A stretch of 64,000 nucleotides of DNA. Origin: Leadbetterella sp035299025 (GTDB lineage: Bacteria > Bacteroidota > Bacteroidia > Cytophagales > Spirosomataceae). The notes under the pieces were generated by a model that ran no database searches, was not told the DNA's origin, and saw only the letters and a list, made by a program, of their open reading frames with translations. Each line of letters starts with the position of its first letter. Position 1 is the stretch's first letter. Shown in pieces: positions 50,911 through 59,202 of the stretch. The stretch spans positions 339,870 through 403,869 of the forward strand of contig DATGXK010000016.1 of the NCBI GenBank assembly GCA_035299025.1, written 5' to 3'. A program made the translations under genes and the position numbers.

Positions 50911-52680
50911 TTAAGATTCTACCAGCTCTTGTGTTTTACAATCATACACCGCCTTGAAGTCATTGAGAAATGCCTCTTCCGATATTTTGGAAACCGTAAA
51001 ATCTACTTCTCCTAGATAAAATTGGCGTATGGCAGCGGTGGTCTCGATGTTTTTTTGAATGAATGGATGCTTAGGCTTGCCAATGGACATGCCAAATTCC
51101 ATTATGTCGGGTTTGAACATCAAATTTAGCGGAATTCTGTATTTTCCTCCGTTTAGAGCTGAGCATACCGCCACCGGCTCAAACTCTTGGTTTCCGCCAA
51201 ATTGACCAAATTTTGCTCTCGCTATTTTGTACTCTTCTTCGTTTTCGCCGAAAAGTATGGCTAGTTTTTTTCTAGGTGTATTTTTGGCAAGGGTTATTTT
51301 CTTGTCGATATCACTCAGAAGGTTTCTAAGGTTGAAAACATTCTTGCCGCTTCTTATCCTTTCCCTTACCGACTGCCTGATCAGATAGGTGATAGAATCT
51401 GTAATTCCAAAGCCAATTTCGGCCATTTGTTTGAAGATGAATGAAGCAGGCGACATGCCAGGGATGGTATTCGGGTCATGAAGTATAACCACGTCGTCGG
51501 CGGTAAGAAATCCATCGATACGACTGATGACACTCATGTTGGTTATTTCGAAAGCCTTCAAGATATTTTCATGAATTTTTTCTAAATTATCGTATTTGGT
51601 CTCAACCGGAATCCTTTTTTTGCTGACATTCGACTTGTATTTAGACTTGAAGTCGAAGGTTTGTACATCACCGTAAACTTCAGCTGGAGGAAGAGCATAG
51701 GCTTTGCCCGCATCGTCTTGAATAACACCTACTGAAAATTCCTGTCCAGAAATAAACTCCTCTATCAATACGTAATCTTCGGCGTTTGTAGAGCTGAGAA
51801 CCGCACTGTCGTGAAAATTTAGATAGATGTCTAATTTTTTAAGTAAATCGCCCGGGTGATAGACTATTTCGTTGTCTAAAATCACAGGAAATCCAATTCC
51901 TTCATCCAAATTGGAGGTTTTCTCCATTAAATTTTTCTTCTGTCTGACGGTTAGTTTCTGCCAATCTTTTTTTAGTATTTGGGTTTCAAAGAAACATTGA
52001 CTCATGCTTCGCGAAAATTCTTCTAGGCTACGTTTTTTGACTATCGAAACACCAATAGACGAGCCTTGATGTGGGGCTTTAACTACCAACGGAAAACCCA
52101 ATTCGGCAATTAAGTTGGTAAAAAGTTTAGATTTATCGGCAGATTCCCAAGTGTCTTTTGAGATTGTCTTGTACTTTTTTGTTTGGCCTGTTGCCAATTC
52201 CATCAGTCGGTTTTGCACTGGTTTGTCTATACCTACACCCGAGCCTAAAATACCCGGACCCATGTATGGAATGTTGAGCCATTCCAACATCCCTTGAATG
52301 TTGCCATCCTCGGCGTAAGGCCCATGCATAACCACGAACGCAAAATCTATGTGCTCTTTTAATTCCTCAATTTTTATCTGGGAGCCTATTTTGTATATCA
52401 ATTTATACAACTGGGTGTCGCGTAATGGCCCCAATGATTCTATATAAACTTTGTAGCCGTTGTTTTGGTTTTTCGAAGGATAAAAACTGCGGATATCGTC
52501 TTCATAAAGCAGCTGAGGGTCGATTTTTATGAAGTTTCCGATACTGTCCACAAAAATAGTTACGGGTTCAAAATATCTTCTATCGATGTGCTCATAGGCT
52601 GTTCTACCTCCCAGAAAAGATATTTCTCTCTCTCGAGATGGCCCTCCAAAAAAAATTCCGACTTTTATTTTCTTATCCAT
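50911..52680 (-). CDS. ddl: Oversized D-alanine-D-alanine ligase (ATP-grasp)
   Basis: A 589-residue ATP-grasp ligase, against 300-370 for ordinary Ddl, which makes D-Ala-D-Ala for peptidoglycan. The N-terminal GGPSREREIS (residues 12-21), HGPYAEDGNIQG (119-130), VKAPHQGSSIGVSIV (200-214) and HDPNTIPGMSP (401-411) are the Ddl core, with Asp 402 where most enzymes have Glu. Between about residues 230 and 300 an extra Lys-rich segment interrupts the ATP-grasp fold before VLIEEFISGQEF. Residues about 446-589 form an extra C-terminal domain whose start, KKLAILFGENEEEYKIA, resembles the N-terminal part of another Ddl-like fold. It heads the rnhA-trmN6-glycosyltransferase run. Function as the cellular Ddl is likely but not certain. 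Confidence 0.8.
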   Translation of the reverse strand: MDKKIKVGIFFGGPSREREISFLGGRTAYEHIDRRYFEPVTIFVDSIGNFIKIDPQLLYEDDIRSFYPSKNQNNGYKVYIESLGPLRDTQLYKLIYKIGSQIKIEELKEHIDFAFVVMHGPYAEDGNIQGMLEWLNIPYMGPGILGSGVGIDKPVQNRLMELATGQTKKYKTISKDTWESADKSKLFTNLIAELGFPLVVKAPHQGSSIGVSIVKKRSLEEFSRSMSQCFFETQILKKDWQKLTVRQKKNLMEKTSNLDEGIGFPVILDNEIVYHPGDLLKKLDIYLNFHDSAVLSSTNAEDYVLIEEFISGQEFSVGVIQDDAGKAYALPPAEVYGDVQTFDFKSKYKSNVSKKRIPVETKYDNLEKIHENILKAFEITNMSVISRIDGFLTADDVVILHDPNTIPGMSPASFIFKQMAEIGFGITDSITYLIRQSVRERIRSGKNVFNLRNLLSDIDKKITLAKNTPRKKLAILFGENEEEYKIARAKFGQFGGNQEFEPVAVCSALNGGKYRIPLNLMFKPDIMEFGMSIGKPKHPFIQKNIETTAAIRQFYLGEVDFTVSKISEEAFLNDFKAVYDCKTQELVES

Positions 52681-52869
52681 AGTGATTTAGGAATATGTAG
52701 ATAAATGGCAATACTTAGATACAGTTTTTATGGTTTCTGCTCCCTCTAAGAAGGCAGAAAAACCCAAGAAAACATGAATTAAGATTTCCCTTTAAAACAA
52801 TTTGCAAGTTATAAAAAGAATTGACCAATTGGGCAATTTGAAGAGAACGAATGGATAATTTTTTAAAAA

Positions 52870-53121
52870 TTAAGAGTTGTAGGCCATCATATTAACGGCT
52901 TCTACCTTTTTGATTTCTGGTACATTCTTGAGTATAGCTTCTTCTAAGCCTGCTTTAAAGGTCATCGAAGACATTGGGCATGAGCCACATGAACCCGTAA
53001 ATTCAAGTTTTACGGTGTAATCAGGTGTGATTTCTAATACGTCAACATTTCCACCATCGGCAATAAGATACGGCCTGACACTGTTTAGTGCGTCTTCTAC
53101 TTTTTTTATTAATTCGTCCAT
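52870..53121 (-). CDS. NifU family iron-sulfur scaffold protein
   Basis: An 83-residue NifU C-terminal-like (Nfu) protein that carries a [4Fe-4S] cluster to target proteins. LIKKVEDALNSVRPYLIADGGN at the start and FTGSCGSCPMSSMT with the cluster-binding CxxC near residue 45 are diagnostic. The frame is open to 53184, but the family N-terminus and a palindrome directly upstream support the ATG at 53121. It follows the CAP-domain gene. Just upstream is a palindrome overlapping the expected transcription start. Confidence 0.88.
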   Translation of the reverse strand: MDELIKKVEDALNSVRPYLIADGGNVDVLEITPDYTVKLEFTGSCGSCPMSSMTFKAGLEEAILKNVPEIKKVEAVNMMAYNS

Positions 53122-53124
53122 TCG

Positions 53125-53142
53125 GTAGTAAAATGTTACTAC
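53125..53142. promoter_or_regulatory. Perfect palindrome before the NifU gene, possible operator
   Basis: GTAGTAA (53125-53131) and TTACTAC (53136-53142) are exact inverted copies around AATG, starting 3 bases upstream of the ATG. The minus-strand TAATATTG at 53142-53149 differs by one base from the -7 consensus. The palindrome would lie over the transcription start, where a repressor would block initiation. The regulator is unknown. Confidence 0.45.
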
Positions 53143-53170
53143 AATATTACAAAAAAATGCTAGTGTTTGT

Positions 53171-53656
53171 TCATTTTGAACCAAATAATTGTGTCCAATA
53201 ATTGTTGTATTTTCCCACGGCCATTTCTTTAAAGTGCGGAGCCATGATGTTTACACAATGCGTTGGGCTGCTTAGCCATTGTTCAATTATTTCCGAAGGG
53301 GTAGGGTTGAAGCCTGTGGCTGTATAGATGTTTTCGCCAAAGGATTTGAATGGATAATTCTGGGCTAGAATTCTTGCTCCTGGATCGGTGCCGTTTTTGG
53401 AAATATGAGAAAAGTATTTGTTCTCAAACATGTCTTTGCTATGCAAATAGGCTGCTTTTTCGAGGTTATTGTTCCAAACGACGGGTTGTGCTGGAGCAAA
53501 ACTCTGAGTTCCACATTTGCGACTTTGGGCTCGAGCCTGGTTGACATATTTTAGAAACTCTTCTTTTGATGTCAACAATGTCTCTCCTTCTGGCGTAACG
53601 GGATTGCTGCAAGATATGGCTGTTGCCGTAAGAACTAACAAAAGGTATTTTCGCAT
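53171..53656 (-). CDS. CAP-domain (SCP/PR-1) lipoprotein
   Basis: A 161-residue exported protein of the CAP superfamily, with a lipobox AISCS at the end of a short signal peptide (Cys at residue 16). The CAP core shows LEKAAYLHSKDMFENKYFSH (near 65-85), GENIYTATG (near 108-116) and QWLSSPTHCVNIMAPHFKEM (near 126-145). These contain the two conserved His residues of the family (SH, PHF). The family includes lipid-binding and protease-like proteins; the role here is not known. Confidence 0.82.
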   Translation of the reverse strand: MRKYLLLVLTATAISCSNPVTPEGETLLTSKEEFLKYVNQARAQSRKCGTQSFAPAQPVVWNNNLEKAAYLHSKDMFENKYFSHISKNGTDPGARILAQNYPFKSFGENIYTATGFNPTPSEIIEQWLSSPTHCVNIMAPHFKEMAVGKYNNYWTQLFGSK

Positions 53657-53754
53657 CTGATTTTATGGGCAATTTGTGTTTTTATCACAAATTTTGTTCC
53701 AACATATAATTTCAGCTTTAACGAAATACCTTTTGTATTTATCTGTAAGCGAGC

Positions 53755-55098
53755 TTAAACTTTTGGTAAAGTATAACCATTTTTATAGTCTGACTTCATT
53801 AAAGCATTGGCTTCTTTGTCGTTTTTGAAATTTCCGGCAGCGGCATCCCAAAAAACTTTTCTTCCTAGCTTGTACGAAATATTCCCCATGATGGCATTTA
53901 TGGCCGCCACACTTCCAGTCTCTATTCCGCATTTTAGCGAATTGGGGTCGTTGTTTCTGATCGCATTTATGAAATTCTCCGCATGGTTGTAGAGGTAATC
54001 ATCTTCGGCCTTTTTAGTGAAAGTTGGGAGTGGTTCTACTTTGGTTTTCTTGATTTTATTTTCTGTGTAGGTTTCTGGAATTAATTCCCAACCACCTCTG
54101 TGAACAACCAAAGTGCCGTTGTTTCCTATAAAAGCGATACCTTCGGTTTTGCCATAATTACCACCATCGATACCCGTGGCGTGCTCCCAGAGCATATTGA
54201 AGCCGTCGTATTGAAAAACAGTTTGGAGTGTATCTGGTGTTTCAGAGGCATCGTCTGGATAGGCAAATTTTCCACCAGAAGCCATCACAGATATAGGAGC
54301 TTTGGCTCCCATGGCGTGTAAGGCGATGTCAATTTCGTGAACGCCCCAGTCGGTCATTAATCCGCCGGCATAGTCCCAAAACCATCTAAAATTAAAATGA
54401 AAACGATTTTCGTTGAAAGGATGTCTCTTGGCTGGACCTTGCCACATATCGTAATTTACACCCTTCGGTACTGCCGTGTCGGGCAATACATTTACAGGTT
54501 TCATCCAGCCTTGGTAAGCCCACACTTTTACAAGTCTGATTTTGCCCAACATACCCGATTTTACCATTTTAAATGCTTCTTCATAATGCGGGCCGCTGCG
54601 TTGCCATTGACCCACTTGTACTATTTTCCCATATTTTTTTGCCGCCTTTACCATCAGATTACACTCGTCCATATTGTGAGCGATGGGTTTTTCGACATAC
54701 ACATGCTTACCTGCATCTAATGCTCCGATCATATTGAGGCAGTGCCAGTGGTCAGGTGTCCCCACTATCACATAGTCAATGTCTTTGTTGTCAAGCATTT
54801 CTCTGTAATCGCCGTAGGTTTTTGCCTTGCTTCCTTGCATCTTTTCAAGTTGAGCAGAGCGTTCATCGACAACGTTCTGGTCAACATCACAGAGTCCTAT
54901 ACATTCTATGCCTTTATTTTTTATATGGCGTTGGAGGTTAGAGAATCCCATGCCTTTGCAACCAATTAAACCAATCTTCATTTGATCTGATGGAGCAACC
55001 TTTTTCGGTCGGGAATGAGCAAGGGCTGTAGATAAACTCGGAAATACGAGGCTCGATAGAGCTACATTCCTAACGAACTGTCTTCTAGGATTTTTCAT
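53755..55098 (-). CDS. Gfo/Idh/MocA family oxidoreductase, exported
   Basis: A 447-residue NAD(P)-dependent oxidoreductase. The N-terminus carries a twin-arginine signal (RRQFVRN followed by a hydrophobic stretch). The Rossmann fold begins with GLIGCKGMGFSNLQRH (near residue 43); VGTPDHWHCLNMIGALDAGKH and YVEKPIAHNMDEC contain the catalytic EKP lysine near residue 137. The C-terminal domain contains the DWGVHEIDIALHAMG motif common in secreted sugar oxidoreductases of Bacteroidota. The sugar substrate is unknown. No other sugar-degradation genes are adjacent. Confidence 0.88.
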   Translation of the reverse strand: MKNPRRQFVRNVALSSLVFPSLSTALAHSRPKKVAPSDQMKIGLIGCKGMGFSNLQRHIKNKGIECIGLCDVDQNVVDERSAQLEKMQGSKAKTYGDYREMLDNKDIDYVIVGTPDHWHCLNMIGALDAGKHVYVEKPIAHNMDECNLMVKAAKKYGKIVQVGQWQRSGPHYEEAFKMVKSGMLGKIRLVKVWAYQGWMKPVNVLPDTAVPKGVNYDMWQGPAKRHPFNENRFHFNFRWFWDYAGGLMTDWGVHEIDIALHAMGAKAPISVMASGGKFAYPDDASETPDTLQTVFQYDGFNMLWEHATGIDGGNYGKTEGIAFIGNNGTLVVHRGGWELIPETYTENKIKKTKVEPLPTFTKKAEDDYLYNHAENFINAIRNNDPNSLKCGIETGSVAAINAIMGNISYKLGRKVFWDAAAGNFKNDKEANALMKSDYKNGYTLPKV

Positions 55099-55163
55099 AT
55101 TATTAAGGTTGAAATTTCAATCAGAAAGGTAAGGAATTTTTCGATTTCTCTACCAAATTCATC

Positions 55164-55196
55164 AAACAAAAAAAGACCTCCGATTGGAAGTCTTTT
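55164..55196 (-). terminator. Intrinsic terminator downstream of mrp
   Basis: Bases 55171-55181 and 55186-55196 form an 11-bp stem on the minus strand, with one T-G wobble and a 4-base loop, followed there by a run of seven T. It ends transcription of mrp, whose stop is at 55219. Confidence 0.8.
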
Positions 55197-55218
55197 AGGA
55201 AAAATATCGATGGCGTAT

Positions 55219-56322
55219 TTATCTCATTTTGACAGGCTCGGTTTTGGGCAAATTAGCGTTTCTAATGGCTATTTGCTGGGCAAGATTTTCTGCCGCAGAC
55301 AGAAATGCTTTTGAAACCACCTCGTTTTCATCCATCATGATTGGTCTTCCGGAGTCACCACCTTCTCTAATCTTCTGAACTAGCGGTATTTGCCCAAGCA
55401 CCGGCACATTAAATTTGTCGGCGAGTTGCTGTCCGCCGCCTTCTCCGAATATAAAGTATTTGTTGTCAGGAAGTTCTGCAGGTGTAAAGTACGCCATGTT
55501 TTCTATAATACCCAAGATAGGTACATTAATATTGGCCTGACTAAACATGGAGCCACCTTTTGTGGCATCTGCTAGTGCTACTTTCTGAGGTGTAGTCACT
55601 ATCACAGCACCGGTAACTGGAACAGTTTGTACCAAAGTAAGATGAATGTCTCCAGTGCCAGGAGGTAGGTCTAGTAAAAGGTAGTCGAGTTCGCCCCAAT
55701 CTACATCACCAAAAAACTGTTTTAGGGCTTGGCTGGCCATAGGACCTCTCCAAACTACTGCACTGTCGGGCGGAGTTAGAAAACCTATGGAAATCATTTT
55801 TATGCCATACTGCATAATGGGAGAAATGAAATTCTTGCCTTCTTTAACAGAAACCAAAGGCTGCAAATCCTCGGCACCGAACATTATCGGAATTGAAGGT
55901 CCAGATATATCCGCATCAATGATTCCAACTTTAGCACCTGATTTTTTCAAGGCCATTGCAAGGTTTACTGTAACCGTAGACTTTCCTACGCCACCTTTAC
56001 CTGATGATATGGCAATTATATTTTTGACCTGAGGCAGTAGTAAATTTTTATTTAAAATAGACGTAACATTAGACGTCATGTTGATATTTATTTCAAAATC
56101 ATCGCCCAAGTCTCTGTGAATGGCGTCCACACACCTTTGTTTGATCAACTCTTTAAGCGGACAAGCAGGCGTGGTAAGAATTACCGTAAAAGTAACCTGA
56201 TTGACACCAATTTCTATGTCCGAAATCATGTTGAGGGTTACCAAATCTTTTTTAAGATCGGGTTCTTCAACCGTGCTGAGTGCGAGTAATAATTTCTCTT
56301 TTGTAACTGTAAATTCTCCCAT
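55219..56322 (-). CDS. Mrp/NBP35-type iron-sulfur carrier ATPase
   Basis: A 367-residue P-loop ATPase of the Mrp/ApbC family, which transfers iron-sulfur clusters to target proteins. The N-terminal DUF59/MIP18-like domain (about 1-90) has CPLKELIKQRC with Cys residues. The ATPase has the deviant Walker A SSGKGGVGKSTVTVNLA (near 105-121), the switch VGIIDADISGPSIP and DYLLLDLPPGTGDIHLTL. A CxxC cluster motif like that of some homologues is not evident. The nearby NifU-type scaffold gene supports a cluster-assembly role. Confidence 0.92.
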   Translation of the reverse strand: MGEFTVTKEKLLLALSTVEEPDLKKDLVTLNMISDIEIGVNQVTFTVILTTPACPLKELIKQRCVDAIHRDLGDDFEININMTSNVTSILNKNLLLPQVKNIIAISSGKGGVGKSTVTVNLAMALKKSGAKVGIIDADISGPSIPIMFGAEDLQPLVSVKEGKNFISPIMQYGIKMISIGFLTPPDSAVVWRGPMASQALKQFFGDVDWGELDYLLLDLPPGTGDIHLTLVQTVPVTGAVIVTTPQKVALADATKGGSMFSQANINVPILGIIENMAYFTPAELPDNKYFIFGEGGGQQLADKFNVPVLGQIPLVQKIREGGDSGRPIMMDENEVVSKAFLSAAENLAQQIAIRNANLPKTEPVKMR

Positions 56323-56385
56323 GTATAGTTTTGTACTGAAATAACAAACATTGTCAAAAGGCTTAAAGTTCGAGAATCCAAAAAA

Positions 56386-57363
56386 CTATAAGATCTGATT
56401 TTGGATTGCAACTTTTTCTTTTGAAATATCTATCTGGTTTTCAAATGATTGTATTTTAGTGAGCAGATTTTTTAAGAATTTTTGGTGACTTTCGGATTTC
56501 GGGTTGAAGGGTCTGTGCTCTATTCCCGCTTTGATTTTTTGCCAATCCTTTACGAAAATTTTTAGGTCCTCGTCGAAATAGGTTTCAGAGAAAATATCTA
56601 AAATGTATTTTTCGGCTTGCTCATTTGGATGTATCAAATCCGCCTTGTAAAATCTATAATCTCGTAAATCGTCGATCATAATTTCGTAAGATGGAAAATA
56701 GAATACATCTTGGTAAGATTGAGTGAGGTAGTAGCAAAGTGATCTAAGAATGGCTTTCGAGACGCTGTTGAGTTGTAGGGTGTCTTTTATATGCCTAACT
56801 GGGCTTACAGTAAGTATTATTTTGAGTGCTGGATTAGCCTTTTTTATAGATAAATAGATATTTTGAAATATATCTAATTGTTCCTTTTCTGATAATAACC
56901 TTTTCTTGAACAAAGAAGCTTTTTGTTTGTGACAATTGGATACAATGCTTTGGGTATCTATTTTTTCATAGGCCCAACTTGTGCCTAATGTAAGTATCAA
57001 ATAATCAGCTTCTTGTATCGTTTTTTTTGTGGAGATATTGATGGATTCTAACTTTTCAAGAAGTTTTTTTTCGGAGTAATCTCGGATTTCAGAATGGTAG
57101 TTATAATGAAAAAAGACGCCATCATTTTCGGTAATGGCGTCTTTGTTAAGCTCTGATTTATCTAGAATTCCTTCAATAATATCGGCTATGGATTGAATGT
57201 TGTAAACATTTCCAAATGGATTTGCTACGCATTCTATTTTATTATCTATCAAATATTTTCCCAATACATCTGAAAAACAAGAGCCAAGCGTTAGAATTTT
57301 AGAGTGTAAACTAAAATGAAACTCCTGGTTTATTTTTTCAATTGAAGTTCGGAAATCTGACAT
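56386..57363 (-). CDS. GSCFA domain protein
   Basis: A 325-residue protein with a GSCFA domain, an SGNH-hydrolase-like fold. ILTLGSCFSDVLGKYLIDNK near residues 24-43 carries the name-giving motif with the presumed nucleophile Ser/Cys, LILTLGTSWAYE is near 120, and DLIHPNEQAEKYI supplies the catalytic His. The reaction is unknown; relatives are esterase-like. The long frame to 57426 is rejected because it runs inside the dehydratase gene. The ATG at 57363 is one base after the stop of that gene, so both are co-transcribed. Confidence 0.8.
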   Translation of the reverse strand: MSDFRTSIEKINQEFHFSLHSKILTLGSCFSDVLGKYLIDNKIECVANPFGNVYNIQSIADIIEGILDKSELNKDAITENDGVFFHYNYHSEIRDYSEKKLLEKLESINISTKKTIQEADYLILTLGTSWAYEKIDTQSIVSNCHKQKASLFKKRLLSEKEQLDIFQNIYLSIKKANPALKIILTVSPVRHIKDTLQLNSVSKAILRSLCYYLTQSYQDVFYFPSYEIMIDDLRDYRFYKADLIHPNEQAEKYILDIFSETYFDEDLKIFVKDWQKIKAGIEHRPFNPKSESHQKFLKNLLTKIQSFENQIDISKEKVAIQNQIL

Positions 57364-57364
57364 A

Positions 57365-59092
57365 TTAATGAGACTCTCTATTAACCTTACTGCCTGATTT
57401 GCCCACCAAATAGTCAAAATCGGCACCTAAATGTGCTTGATTCACCGACTCGATGTACATCTTAGCATAGCCTCTCACATATCCCAGATCCAATGGCTTC
57501 CAATTTTTTCTGCGGGTTTCCATTTCTTCTTCCGAAATATCTAAATTCAATAGTTTGTTTGGAACATCCACCGTAATCATATCGCCGTTTTGTACGAATG
57601 CCAATGGGCCGCCCACAGCCGACTCTGGTGAAACATGCAAGAAAACCGTACCAAAGGCAGTACCGCTCATACGTGCATCTGAAATCCTCACCAAGTCAGT
57701 TATACCTTTTTCTAATATTTTTTTCGGAAGAGCCATACTGCCTACTTCAGGCATACCTGGGTAACCTTTAGGGCCGGAGTTTTTCAAAACCATGATGGAG
57801 TTTTCGTCAATATCCAGATCTGGGTCATCTATCCGAGCATGATAATCTTCTATTGTTTCAAAAACTACTGCTTTTCCTCTGTGTGTCAGTAGTTTATCTG
57901 TTGCGGCAGAAACCTTAATAACCGATCCATCAGGGCAAAGATTACCTCTAACAACTGTTATTCCAGCCTCTTTTTTCAAAGGAGTGCTGTAAGGGAATAT
58001 CACTTCAGGATTCCAGTTTCTGGCTTTTTCCGAGTTTTCAACAATGCTTTTACCATTCACACTGATGGTATCTTTTCTAAGAACTTCAGACATTTCTTTT
58101 ATCACTACAGGAAGACCACCTGCATAATAGAAATCCTCCATCAAGAATTTGCCAGACGGCATTAAGTTAACCAAAAGCGGAATTTTACTGCCTAGGTCAT
58201 CGAATTCGTCTAGTTTGAGGTCCACCCCAATACGTCCAGCAATGGCCAATAAGTGAAGAATCAGGTTGGTAGAACCTCCAACCGCTGCATTTATTTTTAT
58301 GGCGTTTTCAAAAGCTCCTTTTGTCAGAACATCCGAGATTTTTAGATTTTCTTTGGCCATTTCGACAATTCTCATGCCGGTCATGTGGGCCAACATTTTT
58401 TTGCGAGAATCTACAGCTGGTATTGCCGAAATTCCCGGAAGTGTAAGCCCCAATGCTTCGCACATTACGGCCATTGTAGAGGCTGTGCCCATGGTAGAGC
58501 AGTGTCCTGCTGAACGGCTCATGCATGCTTCTGCTTCTTCAAAGTCTTCGGCAGACATTTTACCTGTCCTGAAATCGTCTGCGAACTTCCAAACATCGGT
58601 TCCAGAACCTATGTCCTTGCCCTGGAACTTTCCGTTGAGCATTGGTCCACCAGGTACAACTATAGTCGGTAGGTCTACACTTGCAGCCCCCATGACTAAG
58701 GAAGGTGTGGTTTTGTCGCAACCTGTCAGAAGTACCACTGCATCAAAAGGATTGCCTCGGATACTTTCTTCAACGGTCATAGCCGCTAAGTTTCTATATA
58801 ACATGGCGGTTGGTCTGATGATTGTTTCTCCAAGAGACATCACCGGAAACTCCAGCGGAAAACCGCCCGCCTCATAAATTCCGTTTTTTACAAATTGTGC
58901 AATTTCCCTAAAGTGCCCATTGCAGGGGGTTGTTTCAGACCATGTATTGCAAATACCTATGACAGGTTTGCCTTTAAATTGGTGTGCAGGATAGCCCTGA
59001 TTTTTAATCCAAGAACGATAAATAAAACCGTCTTTTCCGGTTTTTCCGAACCAGTCTCTACTCCTTAATCCTTCTTTGTTGTCGTTTTCCAT
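57365..59092 (-). CDS. IlvD/Edd family dehydratase, probably sugar-acid type
   Basis: A 575-residue iron-sulfur dehydratase of the IlvD/Edd superfamily. CNTWSETTPCNGHFREIAQ near residues 51-69, LTGCDKTTPSLVMGAASVDLP near 123-143 and SAGHCSTMGTASTMAVMCEALG near 190-211 carry the cluster cysteines. The SAGHCSTMGTASTM form is that of pentonate (L-arabinonate/D-xylonate) dehydratases, not of branched-chain IlvD, where CGGMYTANTM is usual. So a sugar-acid substrate is more likely than dihydroxy-isovalerate, but this is from motif only. The GSCFA gene follows one base downstream. The start at 59092 gives the family N-terminus. Confidence 0.82.
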   Translation of the reverse strand: MENDNKEGLRSRDWFGKTGKDGFIYRSWIKNQGYPAHQFKGKPVIGICNTWSETTPCNGHFREIAQFVKNGIYEAGGFPLEFPVMSLGETIIRPTAMLYRNLAAMTVEESIRGNPFDAVVLLTGCDKTTPSLVMGAASVDLPTIVVPGGPMLNGKFQGKDIGSGTDVWKFADDFRTGKMSAEDFEEAEACMSRSAGHCSTMGTASTMAVMCEALGLTLPGISAIPAVDSRKKMLAHMTGMRIVEMAKENLKISDVLTKGAFENAIKINAAVGGSTNLILHLLAIAGRIGVDLKLDEFDDLGSKIPLLVNLMPSGKFLMEDFYYAGGLPVVIKEMSEVLRKDTISVNGKSIVENSEKARNWNPEVIFPYSTPLKKEAGITVVRGNLCPDGSVIKVSAATDKLLTHRGKAVVFETIEDYHARIDDPDLDIDENSIMVLKNSGPKGYPGMPEVGSMALPKKILEKGITDLVRISDARMSGTAFGTVFLHVSPESAVGGPLAFVQNGDMITVDVPNKLLNLDISEEEMETRRKNWKPLDLGYVRGYAKMYIESVNQAHLGADFDYLVGKSGSKVNRESH

Positions 59093-59202
59093 TAATGATT
59101 GAATAAAATTTGACCGTAAAATTATAAATAGCCCGCATAAATATAGGTAAAACAACGTTTTTTTTGTTTTTTTGCACGCTAATTTTAAACTTTAACACAA
59201 AA

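Noticed and set aside
53122..53184. 21-residue N-terminal extension of the NifU protein
   Set aside because: It would place the operator-like palindrome and a near -7 element inside the coding sequence, and NifU domains normally begin at the internal Met.
58266..58877. A 203-codon plus-strand frame opposite the IlvD/Edd gene
   Set aside because: It is an antisense shadow of a strongly conserved enzyme with no promoter or family match.
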